A DNA stretch of 64,000 nucleotides, taken from assembly GCF_001976065.1 (NCBI RefSeq), contig NZ_MNAH01000005.1, positions 287,792-351,791 on the forward strand, read 5' to 3'. Source of the stretch: Pseudomonas putida. Lineage in GTDB: Bacteria > Pseudomonadota > Gammaproteobacteria > Pseudomonadales > Pseudomonadaceae. Made by a program: the position numbers and the translations under genes. This document shows positions 17,434 through 24,665 of the stretch, piece by piece; within the stretch, counting starts at the first letter, position 1; each line of letters opens with the position of its first letter. The notes beneath the pieces are model-generated. The model was not told where the DNA came from and did no database searches. It saw nothing but the letters and a program-made list of their open reading frames with translations.

Positions 17434-18155
17434 GCCGGCCCCAACAAGCCATGGGCGATGCCGTTGAGTTCGGCCACGGCTTGGGGTGGCGGAACCTGCA
17501 AGGGGCGCGCGAGGATCGAGGCGAGCTCGTTGACCCTGGCGTCGGAAAGCCCGGCCTGGCGTTCGGCGAACCCTAGGATGGCGCGCTGCTCGGACAATGT
17601 CAGTGCAAAAGGTGGGCGGCGGGGTGGTGAAGGTGGCAGTTGCGGGCGGGTGAGCGGCTGTTCGCGGTAGACCACCAGCGTGCCGGCGGCCAGGTCACCG
17701 AGGCGCTTGAAGCTGGAATGTTGCAGGCAACTGATGGCGCCGAGGAAGTAGCCGAAGGGCAGCATGTCGACAGACCGCAACAGGTTGCGCAGCAGTGATG
17801 CAGACCAGCCAACGGGCGTGCCATCGTCCTGGATGACACGCAGGCCCATCCATTGTTTGCCCGGTGAACAGCCTTGGTTGAAGACTTCGAACAGCACCAT
17901 GTACCACCAGCTCACGGCGAAGAGCAGGATCGATCCCAGCCCCGCACCGAGTTTTCCGAGCATCGCCAGGGCAACGAACAGCAGGCCCAGGATCAACCCG
18001 CGCAACGCCAGGTCGATGGAAAACGCCAGGGCGCGCACCATCAACCCGGCCGGGCGCAGTGGCAAGTCGATGCCTTCGGGCGTTTCGACCTGGTACCGCG
18101 TGTCCAGTGGCGGGGACAGCGTTGCTTTCCGTGGCAGTGCTGTAGTGTCGAGCAT
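17430..18155 (-). CDS. RDD-family membrane protein, first gene of the MoxR/DUF58 operon
   Basis: A 241-residue protein with an RDD domain of three membrane segments (about 35-60, 65-85, 125-150); the motif LALRGL and CSPGKQWMGLRVIQDDG are visible. The last ~80 residues are cytoplasmic. ATG at 18153-18155 is chosen over a start 90 bases upstream because MLDTTALP leads into the domain at normal distance and leaves room for a promoter facing sbcB. RDD proteins are thought to be transporters or adaptors, but none in this setting is characterised. It heads six genes with overlapping ends. Confidence 0.8.
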   Translation of the reverse strand: MLDTTALPRKATLSPPLDTRYQVETPEGIDLPLRPAGLMVRALAFSIDLALRGLILGLLFVALAMLGKLGAGLGSILLFAVSWWYMVLFEVFNQGCSPGKQWMGLRVIQDDGTPVGWSASLLRNLLRSVDMLPFGYFLGAISCLQHSSFKRLGDLAAGTLVVYREQPLTRPQLPPSPPRRPPFALTLSEQRAILGFAERQAGLSDARVNELASILARPLQVPPPQAVAELNGIAHGLLGPA

Positions 18156-18339
18156 AGGCAACCTGATGGTGTGGCCTGATCGGTTTGTCTCTTCACGGGA
18201 TGCTAGCAGTCTCACCGGGAAAAACGACATAACTATGTATTGCACATTGCGTAGCCAGGGATGATTGAATGGCGCGATTGCTGGCCGGAGCGGGACGGGA
18301 ACGCCTAGACTTCGCCAATCTTCAGTTCAGGAATAGCCC

Positions 18340-19770
18340 GTGACCTCCATCTTCTGGTACGACTACGAAACGACGGGCATCAATCCCCGTTGCGACCGCC
18401 CCCTGCAAATGGCGGGGTTGCGTACTGACTTCGAGCTCAATGAAATCGACGATCCGGTCAACCTCTTTTGCCGGCCCAGCGACGACATCCTGCCGCATCC
18501 CGCAGCCTGCGCAATCACCGGCATCACGCCTGCCCGACTGGCCGAGGACGGGTTGAGCGAAGCCGACTTCATGACCCGGGTCCATGCCCAGCTGGCGGCA
18601 CCGGGCACTTGTGGCGCGGGATACAACACGTTGCGCTTCGACGACGAGATGACCCGCTACAGCCTGTACCGCAATTTTTTCGACCCTTATGCACGGGAAT
18701 GGCAGGGCGGCAACAGTCGCTGGGACCTGATCGATGTCGTGCGCGCGGCCTACGCCTTGCGCCCCGATGGCATTGTCTGGCCGACGGACGATGAGGGGCG
18801 GGTGACGCTCAAGCTCGAACGCCTGACCGCCGCCAACGGCATCGATCATGGCAATGCCCACGAAGCGCTGTCGGATGTCCGCGCCACCATCGCCCTGGCG
18901 CGCCTGATCCGGGAGAAACAGCCGAAGTTGTATGACTGGTTGTTTCAGCTTCGCAGCAAGCAAAAGGTTCTGGACCAGATTCGTCTGTTGCAGCCCATGG
19001 TGCATGTGTCGGGGCGTTTCTCTGCGGCGCGCAACTATGTCGGCGTGGTGTTGCCCTTGGCCTGGCACCCGCGCAACAAGAATGCTTTGATCGTCTGCGA
19101 CCTGCACCTCGACCCGCAGGGTTTATTCGATCTCGATGCCGAAACCTTGCGCCAGCGCCTGTATACCCGTCGCGAAGACCTGGCCGACGGTGAGTTGCCA
19201 GTACCGCTCAAGCTTATCCACATCAACAAATGCCCCGTGGTGGCGCCGTTAGCGGTTCTTCGGCCTGAAGATCAGCTGCGCCTGGAGACGGATGTTGCCC
19301 TCTATCGACAACGAGCGCTGCGACTAAGTGACGCGCAGCAAGAGTGGCAAGCTAAAGTTGTGGCGATTTATGCCCGTGAAGATTTTTCCCCCAGCGAGGA
19401 TCCTGAACAACAGTTATACGACGGATTTATCGGCGACCGTGATCGGCGTCTATGCGAGCAAGTCAGAACAGTCGACCCACTGCAATTGGCACAACAGCAA
19501 TGGCCTTTCGATGATGAACGATTGCCCGAGCTATTGTTTCGATATCGAGCACGTAACTTTCCCGACACCTTGAGTCTCGACGAGCAAGAACGCTGGCGAA
19601 TATTCTGTCAGAAACGTTTGTCAGTGCCTGAATACGGCGCGCCACATACCCTGGATAGTTTCGTAGAGGCCGCAGCCCAATTGGCCCCAACCGCCACATC
19701 GTTGCAACAGGCGGTACTGAATGAATGGCAGGAATATGTTCAGGATCTGCGCAAACGTTTGAATCTTTGA
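18340..19770 (+). CDS. sbcB: Exodeoxyribonuclease I
   Basis: A 476-residue 3'-5' single-strand DNA exonuclease used in recombination and mismatch repair. The N-terminus TSIFWYDYETTGINPRCDRP carries the DxE of a DEDDh nuclease, followed by YNTLRFDDEMTRYS and HNAHEALSDV-type motif (HGNAHEALSDVRATIALARL). The SH3-like and helical C-terminal domains are present (length normal). The GTG start at 18340 has AGGA seven bases upstream. It is divergent from the RDD operon and convergent with mvaT, as in PAO1. Confidence 0.95.
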   Translation: MTSIFWYDYETTGINPRCDRPLQMAGLRTDFELNEIDDPVNLFCRPSDDILPHPAACAITGITPARLAEDGLSEADFMTRVHAQLAAPGTCGAGYNTLRFDDEMTRYSLYRNFFDPYAREWQGGNSRWDLIDVVRAAYALRPDGIVWPTDDEGRVTLKLERLTAANGIDHGNAHEALSDVRATIALARLIREKQPKLYDWLFQLRSKQKVLDQIRLLQPMVHVSGRFSAARNYVGVVLPLAWHPRNKNALIVCDLHLDPQGLFDLDAETLRQRLYTRREDLADGELPVPLKLIHINKCPVVAPLAVLRPEDQLRLETDVALYRQRALRLSDAQQEWQAKVVAIYAREDFSPSEDPEQQLYDGFIGDRDRRLCEQVRTVDPLQLAQQQWPFDDERLPELLFRYRARNFPDTLSLDEQERWRIFCQKRLSVPEYGAPHTLDSFVEAAAQLAPTATSLQQAVLNEWQEYVQDLRKRLNL

Positions 19771-19778
19771 ATTCGAAA

Positions 19779-19837
19779 ATGCCCGGCGGCAAAAAACTCC
19801 GGGCATAAAAAACGCCAGCTTGTGCTGGCGTTTTTTT
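19779..19837. terminator. Double hairpin terminator between sbcB and mvaT
   Basis: The first stem ATGCCCGG/CCGGGCAT spans 19779-19806. The second, AAAAAACGCCAGC-TTGT-GCTGGCGTTTTTT, spans 19807-19837 and has A/T runs on both sides, so it can stop transcription of both converging genes. Confidence 0.9.
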
Positions 19838-19868
19838 GTCGCAATCGAGCTGCGACAGGCAAGCAGAC

Positions 19869-20246
19869 TTAGCCCAGCAGGGTCGCCCAGCCTTCAACCA
19901 CGTCACCGCCCCACTTGGCTTTCCACTCTTTCAGAGTTTTGTGGTTGCCACCTTTGGTCTCGATGACTTCGCCGTTGTGCGGGTTTTTGTATTGTTTAAC
20001 TTTGCGAGCACGCTTGGTGCCAGTAGTTTTTACTGCGCCGCCACGTGGGGCTTTGGTTTTGGCTTCTGGATCCAACAGCGCGATGATGTCGCGCAGGGAC
20101 TTGGAATATTCGCCCATCAGGGTGCGCAGTTTGCCTTCGAATTCCAGCTCGGTTTGCAGTTTGTCGTCTTGGGACAGGTTCTTCAAACGGGCTTGCAGCT
20201 CTTTGATAGCTTCTTCGGTGGCGCGATATTCGTTGATCAAGGACAT
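19869..20246 (-). CDS. mvaT: H-NS-like xenogeneic silencer MvaT/MvaU family
   Basis: A 125-residue nucleoid-associated protein that binds AT-rich DNA and silences acquired and virulence-type genes. Residues 1-60 form the coiled-coil oligomerisation domain (EYRATEEAIKELQARLKNLS), then a short linker rich in K, T and A. The C-terminal DNA-binding domain contains KGGNHKTLKEWKAKWG with the AT-pincer region. ATG 20244-20246 gives MSLINEYRATEE, the conserved N-terminus; the longer ORF is artefactual. It sits next to purU and sbcB as PAO1 mvaT does. Fluorescent pseudomonads usually carry a second paralogue, MvaV, so the exact paralogue name should be taken with care. Confidence 0.92.
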   Translation of the reverse strand: MSLINEYRATEEAIKELQARLKNLSQDDKLQTELEFEGKLRTLMGEYSKSLRDIIALLDPEAKTKAPRGGAVKTTGTKRARKVKQYKNPHNGEVIETKGGNHKTLKEWKAKWGGDVVEGWATLLG

Positions 20247-20582
20247 GATTACTACCTTATGTAGGGCACAGGATGGCAGGTGACAGTGCGGCAATAATAG
20301 TCAGGGTGTTTCATCAAGTAAACATTAAACCTGAGTTTATTTAATTTAATTCCTGTGAATTCAGCGCACATTGGATACGCAGTTAAATAGTTCGCTGCTT
20401 GTGCTACAGATATTTACAAACTGCTGCTTGTCGAGGGTCTAGTGCACTGTGCCCGGTGCCAATCTGGTGGCGCGAGAACCTTGGCGCCAGCCGTTGGCTG
20501 AGGCAATACGTCATCAATACTGCAGTTTTGCTGCGCAATCGCTAGAATGGCCGCCTTTGCGAAGTTCTGGAGTTTCCCCCTC
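20247..20582. other. Divergent mvaT/purU control region, AT-rich
   Basis: No gene seen. Bases 20310-20360 are strongly AT-rich (for example TTTATTTAATTTAATT), as expected upstream of a self-regulated H-NS-like gene. No terminator or clear operator dyad was found. Confidence 0.5.
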
Positions 20583-21431
20583 ATGCGCACTTTTCGGCTG
20601 GTGATTTCTTGCCCGGACCGCGTCGGCATCGTTGCCAAAGTCAGTAACTTTCTGGCGTCCCATAACGGCTGGATCACCGAAGCGAGCCACCACTCGGACA
20701 ATCTCAGTGGTTGGTTCTTCATGCGTCACGAAATTCGTGCCGATTCGCTGCCTTTCGGTATCGACGCCTTGCGCGAAGCCTTTGCGCCGATTGCCGAAGA
20801 GTTCTCGATGGACTGGCGCATCACCGATACCGCGCAGAAGAAGCGTGTGGTCCTGATGGCCAGCCGCGAATCTCACTGCCTCGCCGACTTGCTGCATCGC
20901 TGGCACAGCGATGAACTGGATTGCGAAATCGCCTGCGTGATTTCCAACCATGACGACCTGCGCAGCATGGTCGAATGGCACGGCATTGCGTACTACCACG
21001 TACCGGTCAATCCCCAGGACAAGGAGCCTGCATTCGCCGAGGTTTCGCGCCTGGTCAAGCAACACGATGCCGAAGTGGTCGTACTGGCCCGCTACATGCA
21101 AATCCTGCCGCCTGAGCTGTGCCGTGAATATGCGCACAAAGTGATCAACATCCACCACAGCTTCCTGCCGTCGTTCGTCGGCGCCAAGCCCTACCACCAG
21201 GCTTCCCTGCGTGGTGTGAAGCTGATCGGTGCTACCTGCCACTATGTAACCGAAGAACTGGACGCCGGCCCGATCATCGAGCAGGACGTGGTGCGCGTCA
21301 GCCACAGCGACAGTATCGAAGACATGGTGCGTTTCGGCCGTGATGTCGAGAAAATGGTGCTGGCCCGTGGTCTGCGCTACCACCTTGAAGACCGGGTGCT
21401 GGTCCACGGCAACAAAACCGTGGTGTTCTGA
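20583..21431 (+). CDS. purU: Formyltetrahydrofolate deformylase
   Basis: Hydrolyses 10-formyl-THF to formate and THF, balancing one-carbon pools and supplying formate for PurT. The 282-residue protein has an N-terminal ACT domain (RLVISCPDRVGIVAKVSNFL, about 4-80) and a C-terminal formyltransferase domain with the active-site segment INIHHSFLPSF and GATCHYVTEELDAGPI. The ATG at 20583 gives MRTFRLVISCPD. The position next to mvaT matches purU1 of PAO1. Confidence 0.94.
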   Translation: MRTFRLVISCPDRVGIVAKVSNFLASHNGWITEASHHSDNLSGWFFMRHEIRADSLPFGIDALREAFAPIAEEFSMDWRITDTAQKKRVVLMASRESHCLADLLHRWHSDELDCEIACVISNHDDLRSMVEWHGIAYYHVPVNPQDKEPAFAEVSRLVKQHDAEVVVLARYMQILPPELCREYAHKVINIHHSFLPSFVGAKPYHQASLRGVKLIGATCHYVTEELDAGPIIEQDVVRVSHSDSIEDMVRFGRDVEKMVLARGLRYHLEDRVLVHGNKTVVF

Positions 21432-21517
21432 TCACCGCACTAAACGGTTGAAATTCGAAGGGCCTGGGCGTTCAATCGCTGCAGGCCCTTCGCCGTTTCT
21501 GCACCGAGGATTTGAAC

Positions 21518-21625
21518 ATGGCCGATCCGCGGGACAAAGCCACTTGCAGGGCACCCGCGACCTTGGGCGAGGGGTGCTTGAGCCGTTACGACCCCGATGA
21601 AATGAGCCCTGAAGATGGCATGTAG
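21518..21625 (+). CDS. Putative 35-residue small protein
   Basis: ATG 21518 follows GAGGATTTGAAC, a good ribosome site. The predicted peptide is acidic at the C-terminus (SRYDPDEMSPEDGM) and has two cysteines (C10, C20). It lies downstream of purU, and its stop abuts the hairpin at 21622-21650. Too short for composition statistics; no family recognised. It may be a real small protein cotranscribed with purU. Confidence 0.45.
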   Translation: MADPRDKATCRAPATLGEGCLSRYDPDEMSPEDGM

Positions 21626-21650
21626 GAGCTGGCGAGCCAGGCTCCTACAA
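21620..21650. repeat. REP-like hairpin TGTAGGAGC...GCTCCTACA
   Basis: A single REP hairpin (TGTAGGAGC-TGG-CGAG-CCA-G-GCTCCTACA, one bulged base) lies between converging genes and probably acts as a transcription stop. Same family as the paired elements elsewhere in the window. Confidence 0.7.
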
Positions 21651-22640
21651 ATACACGCTCTTCATGAGTTTCTTGAGCAACGGCCGCCCCAGCATCAACA
21701 AAAACACCGGTCCACCCACCAGCAAATAAAAGTAATAAGTCACCGCCCGCCAGATCAGAATGGCCGCCGCCGCCGTGGATTTGCCGACCATGGGCGCCAA
21801 CAATGCCGCTGAAGTCAATTCTGCCGCCCCCGCTCCGCCTGGCAACAGGCTGAACTGCCCCGCACTCAGTGAAACCATCTGGATCAGAAAACTCCAGGCC
21901 CACTGCAAGTCCGCGCCGAGCCCGCGCAGCGCCAGGTACAACACGCTGTAACGCAAGATCCAGTGCACGCACGTCAAGCCAAACACAGTGATCAGCGTGT
22001 GCGCAGGCAGCTTCAGGGTATCGGTGAACGCCGCCAGAAAGTGCAGGAGCTTGCGTGCCCAGCGCATACGGGTCGAGGGCTCGACGTTGAGGCGTGCCAG
22101 CAGTCGGCCCCCCATGCGAATCAGCATTCGGTGATAGCGCGCCACCACCACGCAACCGACCAGCCCACCGAACATCGACAGGGCACTGACGATCAGCAAC
22201 CACGCCATGTGCTGGCTGAGATGCTGGAACAGGGCGTAAATCAGGATCCCGATCAATGCGCAGAGGAAAAACAACAAATCGCTCAGTTGGTCCATGGCAA
22301 ACACGGCGCTGCCCCGGGCCGGTCGCACGCCGTTGCGCGCCAGCAACGCCATGATGGTCAGTGGTCCGCCGCTGCCACCTGGTGTGGCGCAATAGGCAAA
22401 TTCGGCCGCCATCACCACGCCGAGGCTCTTTAGCGGGCGGACCTTGTCGCGCTGATCCCCCAGCAAAAGGCGCAAGCGCATCGTATTGACCACCCAACAC
22501 AGCAGGATCATGCCGAACATGACCATCAAGCTGCTCAGCGGAAAGTCATTGAGCCGAGACCAGGTTTCGCTGCCACCCAGCAGCCAGGGAATCAGCAGCG
22601 CGGCGAGCAGGCCGATGCACAGCAGAATCGAGCGACTCAT
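21645..22640 (-). CDS. Flippase-like / lysylphosphatidylglycerol synthetase TM-domain protein (UPF0104)
   Basis: A 331-residue integral membrane protein with about eight hydrophobic segments and the family motifs YCATPGGSGGP and LSAGQFSLLPGGAGAAE, seen in the AglD/MprF-type flippase-like family. ATG 22638-22640 overlaps the upstream deacetylase by 4 bases; the longer ORF is rejected. In the three-gene operon it may translocate or modify a lipid-linked product made by the glycosyltransferase and deacetylase. Substrate unknown. Confidence 0.8.
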   Translation of the reverse strand: MSRSILLCIGLLAALLIPWLLGGSETWSRLNDFPLSSLMVMFGMILLCWVVNTMRLRLLLGDQRDKVRPLKSLGVVMAAEFAYCATPGGSGGPLTIMALLARNGVRPARGSAVFAMDQLSDLLFFLCALIGILIYALFQHLSQHMAWLLIVSALSMFGGLVGCVVVARYHRMLIRMGGRLLARLNVEPSTRMRWARKLLHFLAAFTDTLKLPAHTLITVFGLTCVHWILRYSVLYLALRGLGADLQWAWSFLIQMVSLSAGQFSLLPGGAGAAELTSAALLAPMVGKSTAAAAILIWRAVTYYFYLLVGGPVFLLMLGRPLLKKLMKSVYL

Positions 22641-23413
22641 GCCGCAAGCCCCATGCGCTGGCAGTGCAAGGCCAGCCAACGGGCCTTGGTCATCGGCACG
22701 CGGCCCTCATCGAGCAGGCGCTTGAGGGTTTGCAGCCAGTACGTGCGCGATAACTCATGGCGCATGTCCACCGGGTGCAGACCCAAGCGAATCACCGGCG
22801 CTGTTCGCCAGCGTTGTTCGAGTTGCTGGCTGACCAGTTTCGACACGCCACGACGCCAGGCACTGCGCGCACTCCAGACCAGTCCTGGGGCATCGATCGC
22901 GGTGAAATCAGGCAGGCGATACAGATGTCGGGCGTCGCTGGTGTAATTCAGCGGTAATTGGCTCAAGGCCTGGCGCGTGCCGTCACTCATCAACCAGGCT
23001 GGCGCGACGAAGCCCTGCAGTGGCCAATTGTAGCGCTGGAACATTTCAATGCCGGCATGCAGGCGGGTGAGTGCTGCCTCGCGAGACAGACTGTAGAACT
23101 CGCCCTCGTGGGTGTAGATCCGGCGCATGAACCAGTCGCGGGGATTGCTCGCCTTCGGACCGTCGTCGCAGTGAAAGTAACCGTGCAGCACCAGTTCGTC
23201 GCCGCGCTCGAGCCGTGCGCCGAGTTGACGACGAAATTGCGGATGGGCTTGCAGGTCGTTGTGTTTGTGGAAATCCGGCACCACCAGCCAGGAGATCGGC
23301 ACACGGCCCAGTGCGTCGACGGCTTCGACAAAGGGTTGGTAATCGGCCCAGGTCGGTGGCGCGACATCGTGCAGCACCAACAGCAAGCCGGGCGCATCCG
23401 TGGTTTCAAGCAT
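22637..23413 (-). CDS. DUF2334-type polysaccharide deacetylase
   Basis: A 258-residue NodB-like carbohydrate esterase. LLLVLHDVAPPTW carries the catalytic/metal Asp, and ELVLHGYFHCDDG has the HxxxH metal pair. Later GFVAPAWLMS matches the motif 3 region and IRLGLHPVDM the C-terminal histidine motif. No signal peptide, so it acts in the cytoplasm, probably on a nucleotide- or lipid-linked glycan. It overlaps the flippase-like gene by 4 and the glycosyltransferase gene by 8 bases, indicating one operon and one pathway. Confidence 0.85.
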   Translation of the reverse strand: MLETTDAPGLLLVLHDVAPPTWADYQPFVEAVDALGRVPISWLVVPDFHKHNDLQAHPQFRRQLGARLERGDELVLHGYFHCDDGPKASNPRDWFMRRIYTHEGEFYSLSREAALTRLHAGIEMFQRYNWPLQGFVAPAWLMSDGTRQALSQLPLNYTSDARHLYRLPDFTAIDAPGLVWSARSAWRRGVSKLVSQQLEQRWRTAPVIRLGLHPVDMRHELSRTYWLQTLKRLLDEGRVPMTKARWLALHCQRMGLAA

Positions 23414-24527
23414 TGGCGGCTCGCGGCCATTGGCTGCCGAGGACGGCGTGATAGTGGCCGAGCAGACTGTTGACTACCGCGTCCCAGGCATAGTGCCGCT
23501 CGACATGGCGTCGGGCTTGCTGGCCCAGGGCTGCGCTGCCCTGGCTGAACAGCTCGCGCACCGCGTAGGCCATGGCCAACGGATCGTTGGGGGCACACAA
23601 CAGGCCACATTGTTCGGTGATGATTTCCTCAAACGCGCCAGCTGCCACCGCCACTACCGGGATACCGCAGGCCATGGCTTCAAGGATCACCAGGCCAAAA
23701 GTTTCCTGGTCACCGGCATGCAGCAGTGCGTCGGCACTGGCCATCAGGCGAGCGACTTGCGTAGCCGGGCAGAATTGGTCGATAACCGTGACATTGTCCG
23801 GCACCGTGGTTGGCATCGACGACCCGACCAGCAGCAAGTGATAGCGTCGGCCCAGGCGTTTCATGCATTCGAGCAGTACCGGCAGGTTCTTCTCCTTGGA
23901 ACCGCGCCCGGCGAAGATCAATAGATAAGTGTTTTCGTCCAGTCCCAGCTCGGCCCGAAGGCCGGTATCCCGTGCGTCGGGATGAAACACCTGGAGGTCG
24001 ACCCCCAAGGGCTGCACGAAAACATTCTTCACCCCCAGGGCGGTCAGTTTATCGGCCATGACCTGGCTCGGTGCCAGTACCCGATCGAAATTGCCATAGA
24101 GCTTGCTGACATAGGCCTCGACATTTGGCGTGACCCAGTTGCCCATTCGATTGCTGGCCAGCAGTGGCAGGTCCGAATGATAAAAGCCGATGACTGGCAC
24201 ATCCAGTTGGCGACGCGCGTCCAGGGCCGCCCAGGCGGTGAGGTAAGGGTCGCCGACTTCAATCAGATCGGGTTGCAGAACCTGCAGGACATTGCGCCAG
24301 GGCGCGAGACGCAGAGGGAAACGATAACCTTTGCCGAAGGGCAGGGCAGGCGCCGGAACCGTGTAGATGCCATCCTTTTCGCTGAGGATTGCTCCTGGTA
24401 TCAGCACACTGTGGCGAATGCCTGGCCTGGTGCACAGGCGATGATGCTTGGCATCCAGATAGGTGCGCACGCCACCGCTGGCAGGGGCGTAGAACATGGT
24501 TATGTCAGCGATATGCACGATGAACAT
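23406..24527 (-). CDS. GT4-family glycosyltransferase
   Basis: A 373-residue GT-B fold glycosyltransferase. The N-terminal acceptor domain has the glycine-rich entry YAPASGGVRTYL. The C-terminal donor domain has FAGRGSKEKNLPVLLECM and the GT4 nucleotide-sugar motif HAGDQETFGLVILEAMACGIPVV-type sequence with the EX7E glutamates. It is the first gene of the operon and starts 8 bases inside nothing else. It resembles phosphatidyl-inositol mannosyltransferase-like enzymes in overall motif, but the donor sugar and acceptor cannot be read from sequence. Confidence 0.87.
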   Translation of the reverse strand: MFIVHIADITMFYAPASGGVRTYLDAKHHRLCTRPGIRHSVLIPGAILSEKDGIYTVPAPALPFGKGYRFPLRLAPWRNVLQVLQPDLIEVGDPYLTAWAALDARRQLDVPVIGFYHSDLPLLASNRMGNWVTPNVEAYVSKLYGNFDRVLAPSQVMADKLTALGVKNVFVQPLGVDLQVFHPDARDTGLRAELGLDENTYLLIFAGRGSKEKNLPVLLECMKRLGRRYHLLLVGSSMPTTVPDNVTVIDQFCPATQVARLMASADALLHAGDQETFGLVILEAMACGIPVVAVAAGAFEEIITEQCGLLCAPNDPLAMAYAVRELFSQGSAALGQQARRHVERHYAWDAVVNSLLGHYHAVLGSQWPRAANA

Positions 24528-24612
24528 CCCTCCGGTCCGTTGTTCTCCCTTGGTTGACCTTTATGAAGAATAGATGTTCGGTTGGGATTTGGAGGGGTGG
24601 CGTGCCTGGAAG

Positions 24613-24654
24613 AGCTACTTCGCGGGCAAGTTGGAGCGTTGCCCGCGAAGAAGC
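24613..24654 (-). terminator. Hairpin 3' of the chemoreceptor gene
   Basis: Perfect 12-bp arms CTTCGCGGGCAA (24618-24629) and TTGCCCGCGAAG (24639-24650), extended by AGCT on each side. Derived from the REP family and positioned to end chemoreceptor transcription. No long T run. Confidence 0.65.
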
Positions 24655-24665
24655 TGGATAAAAGG

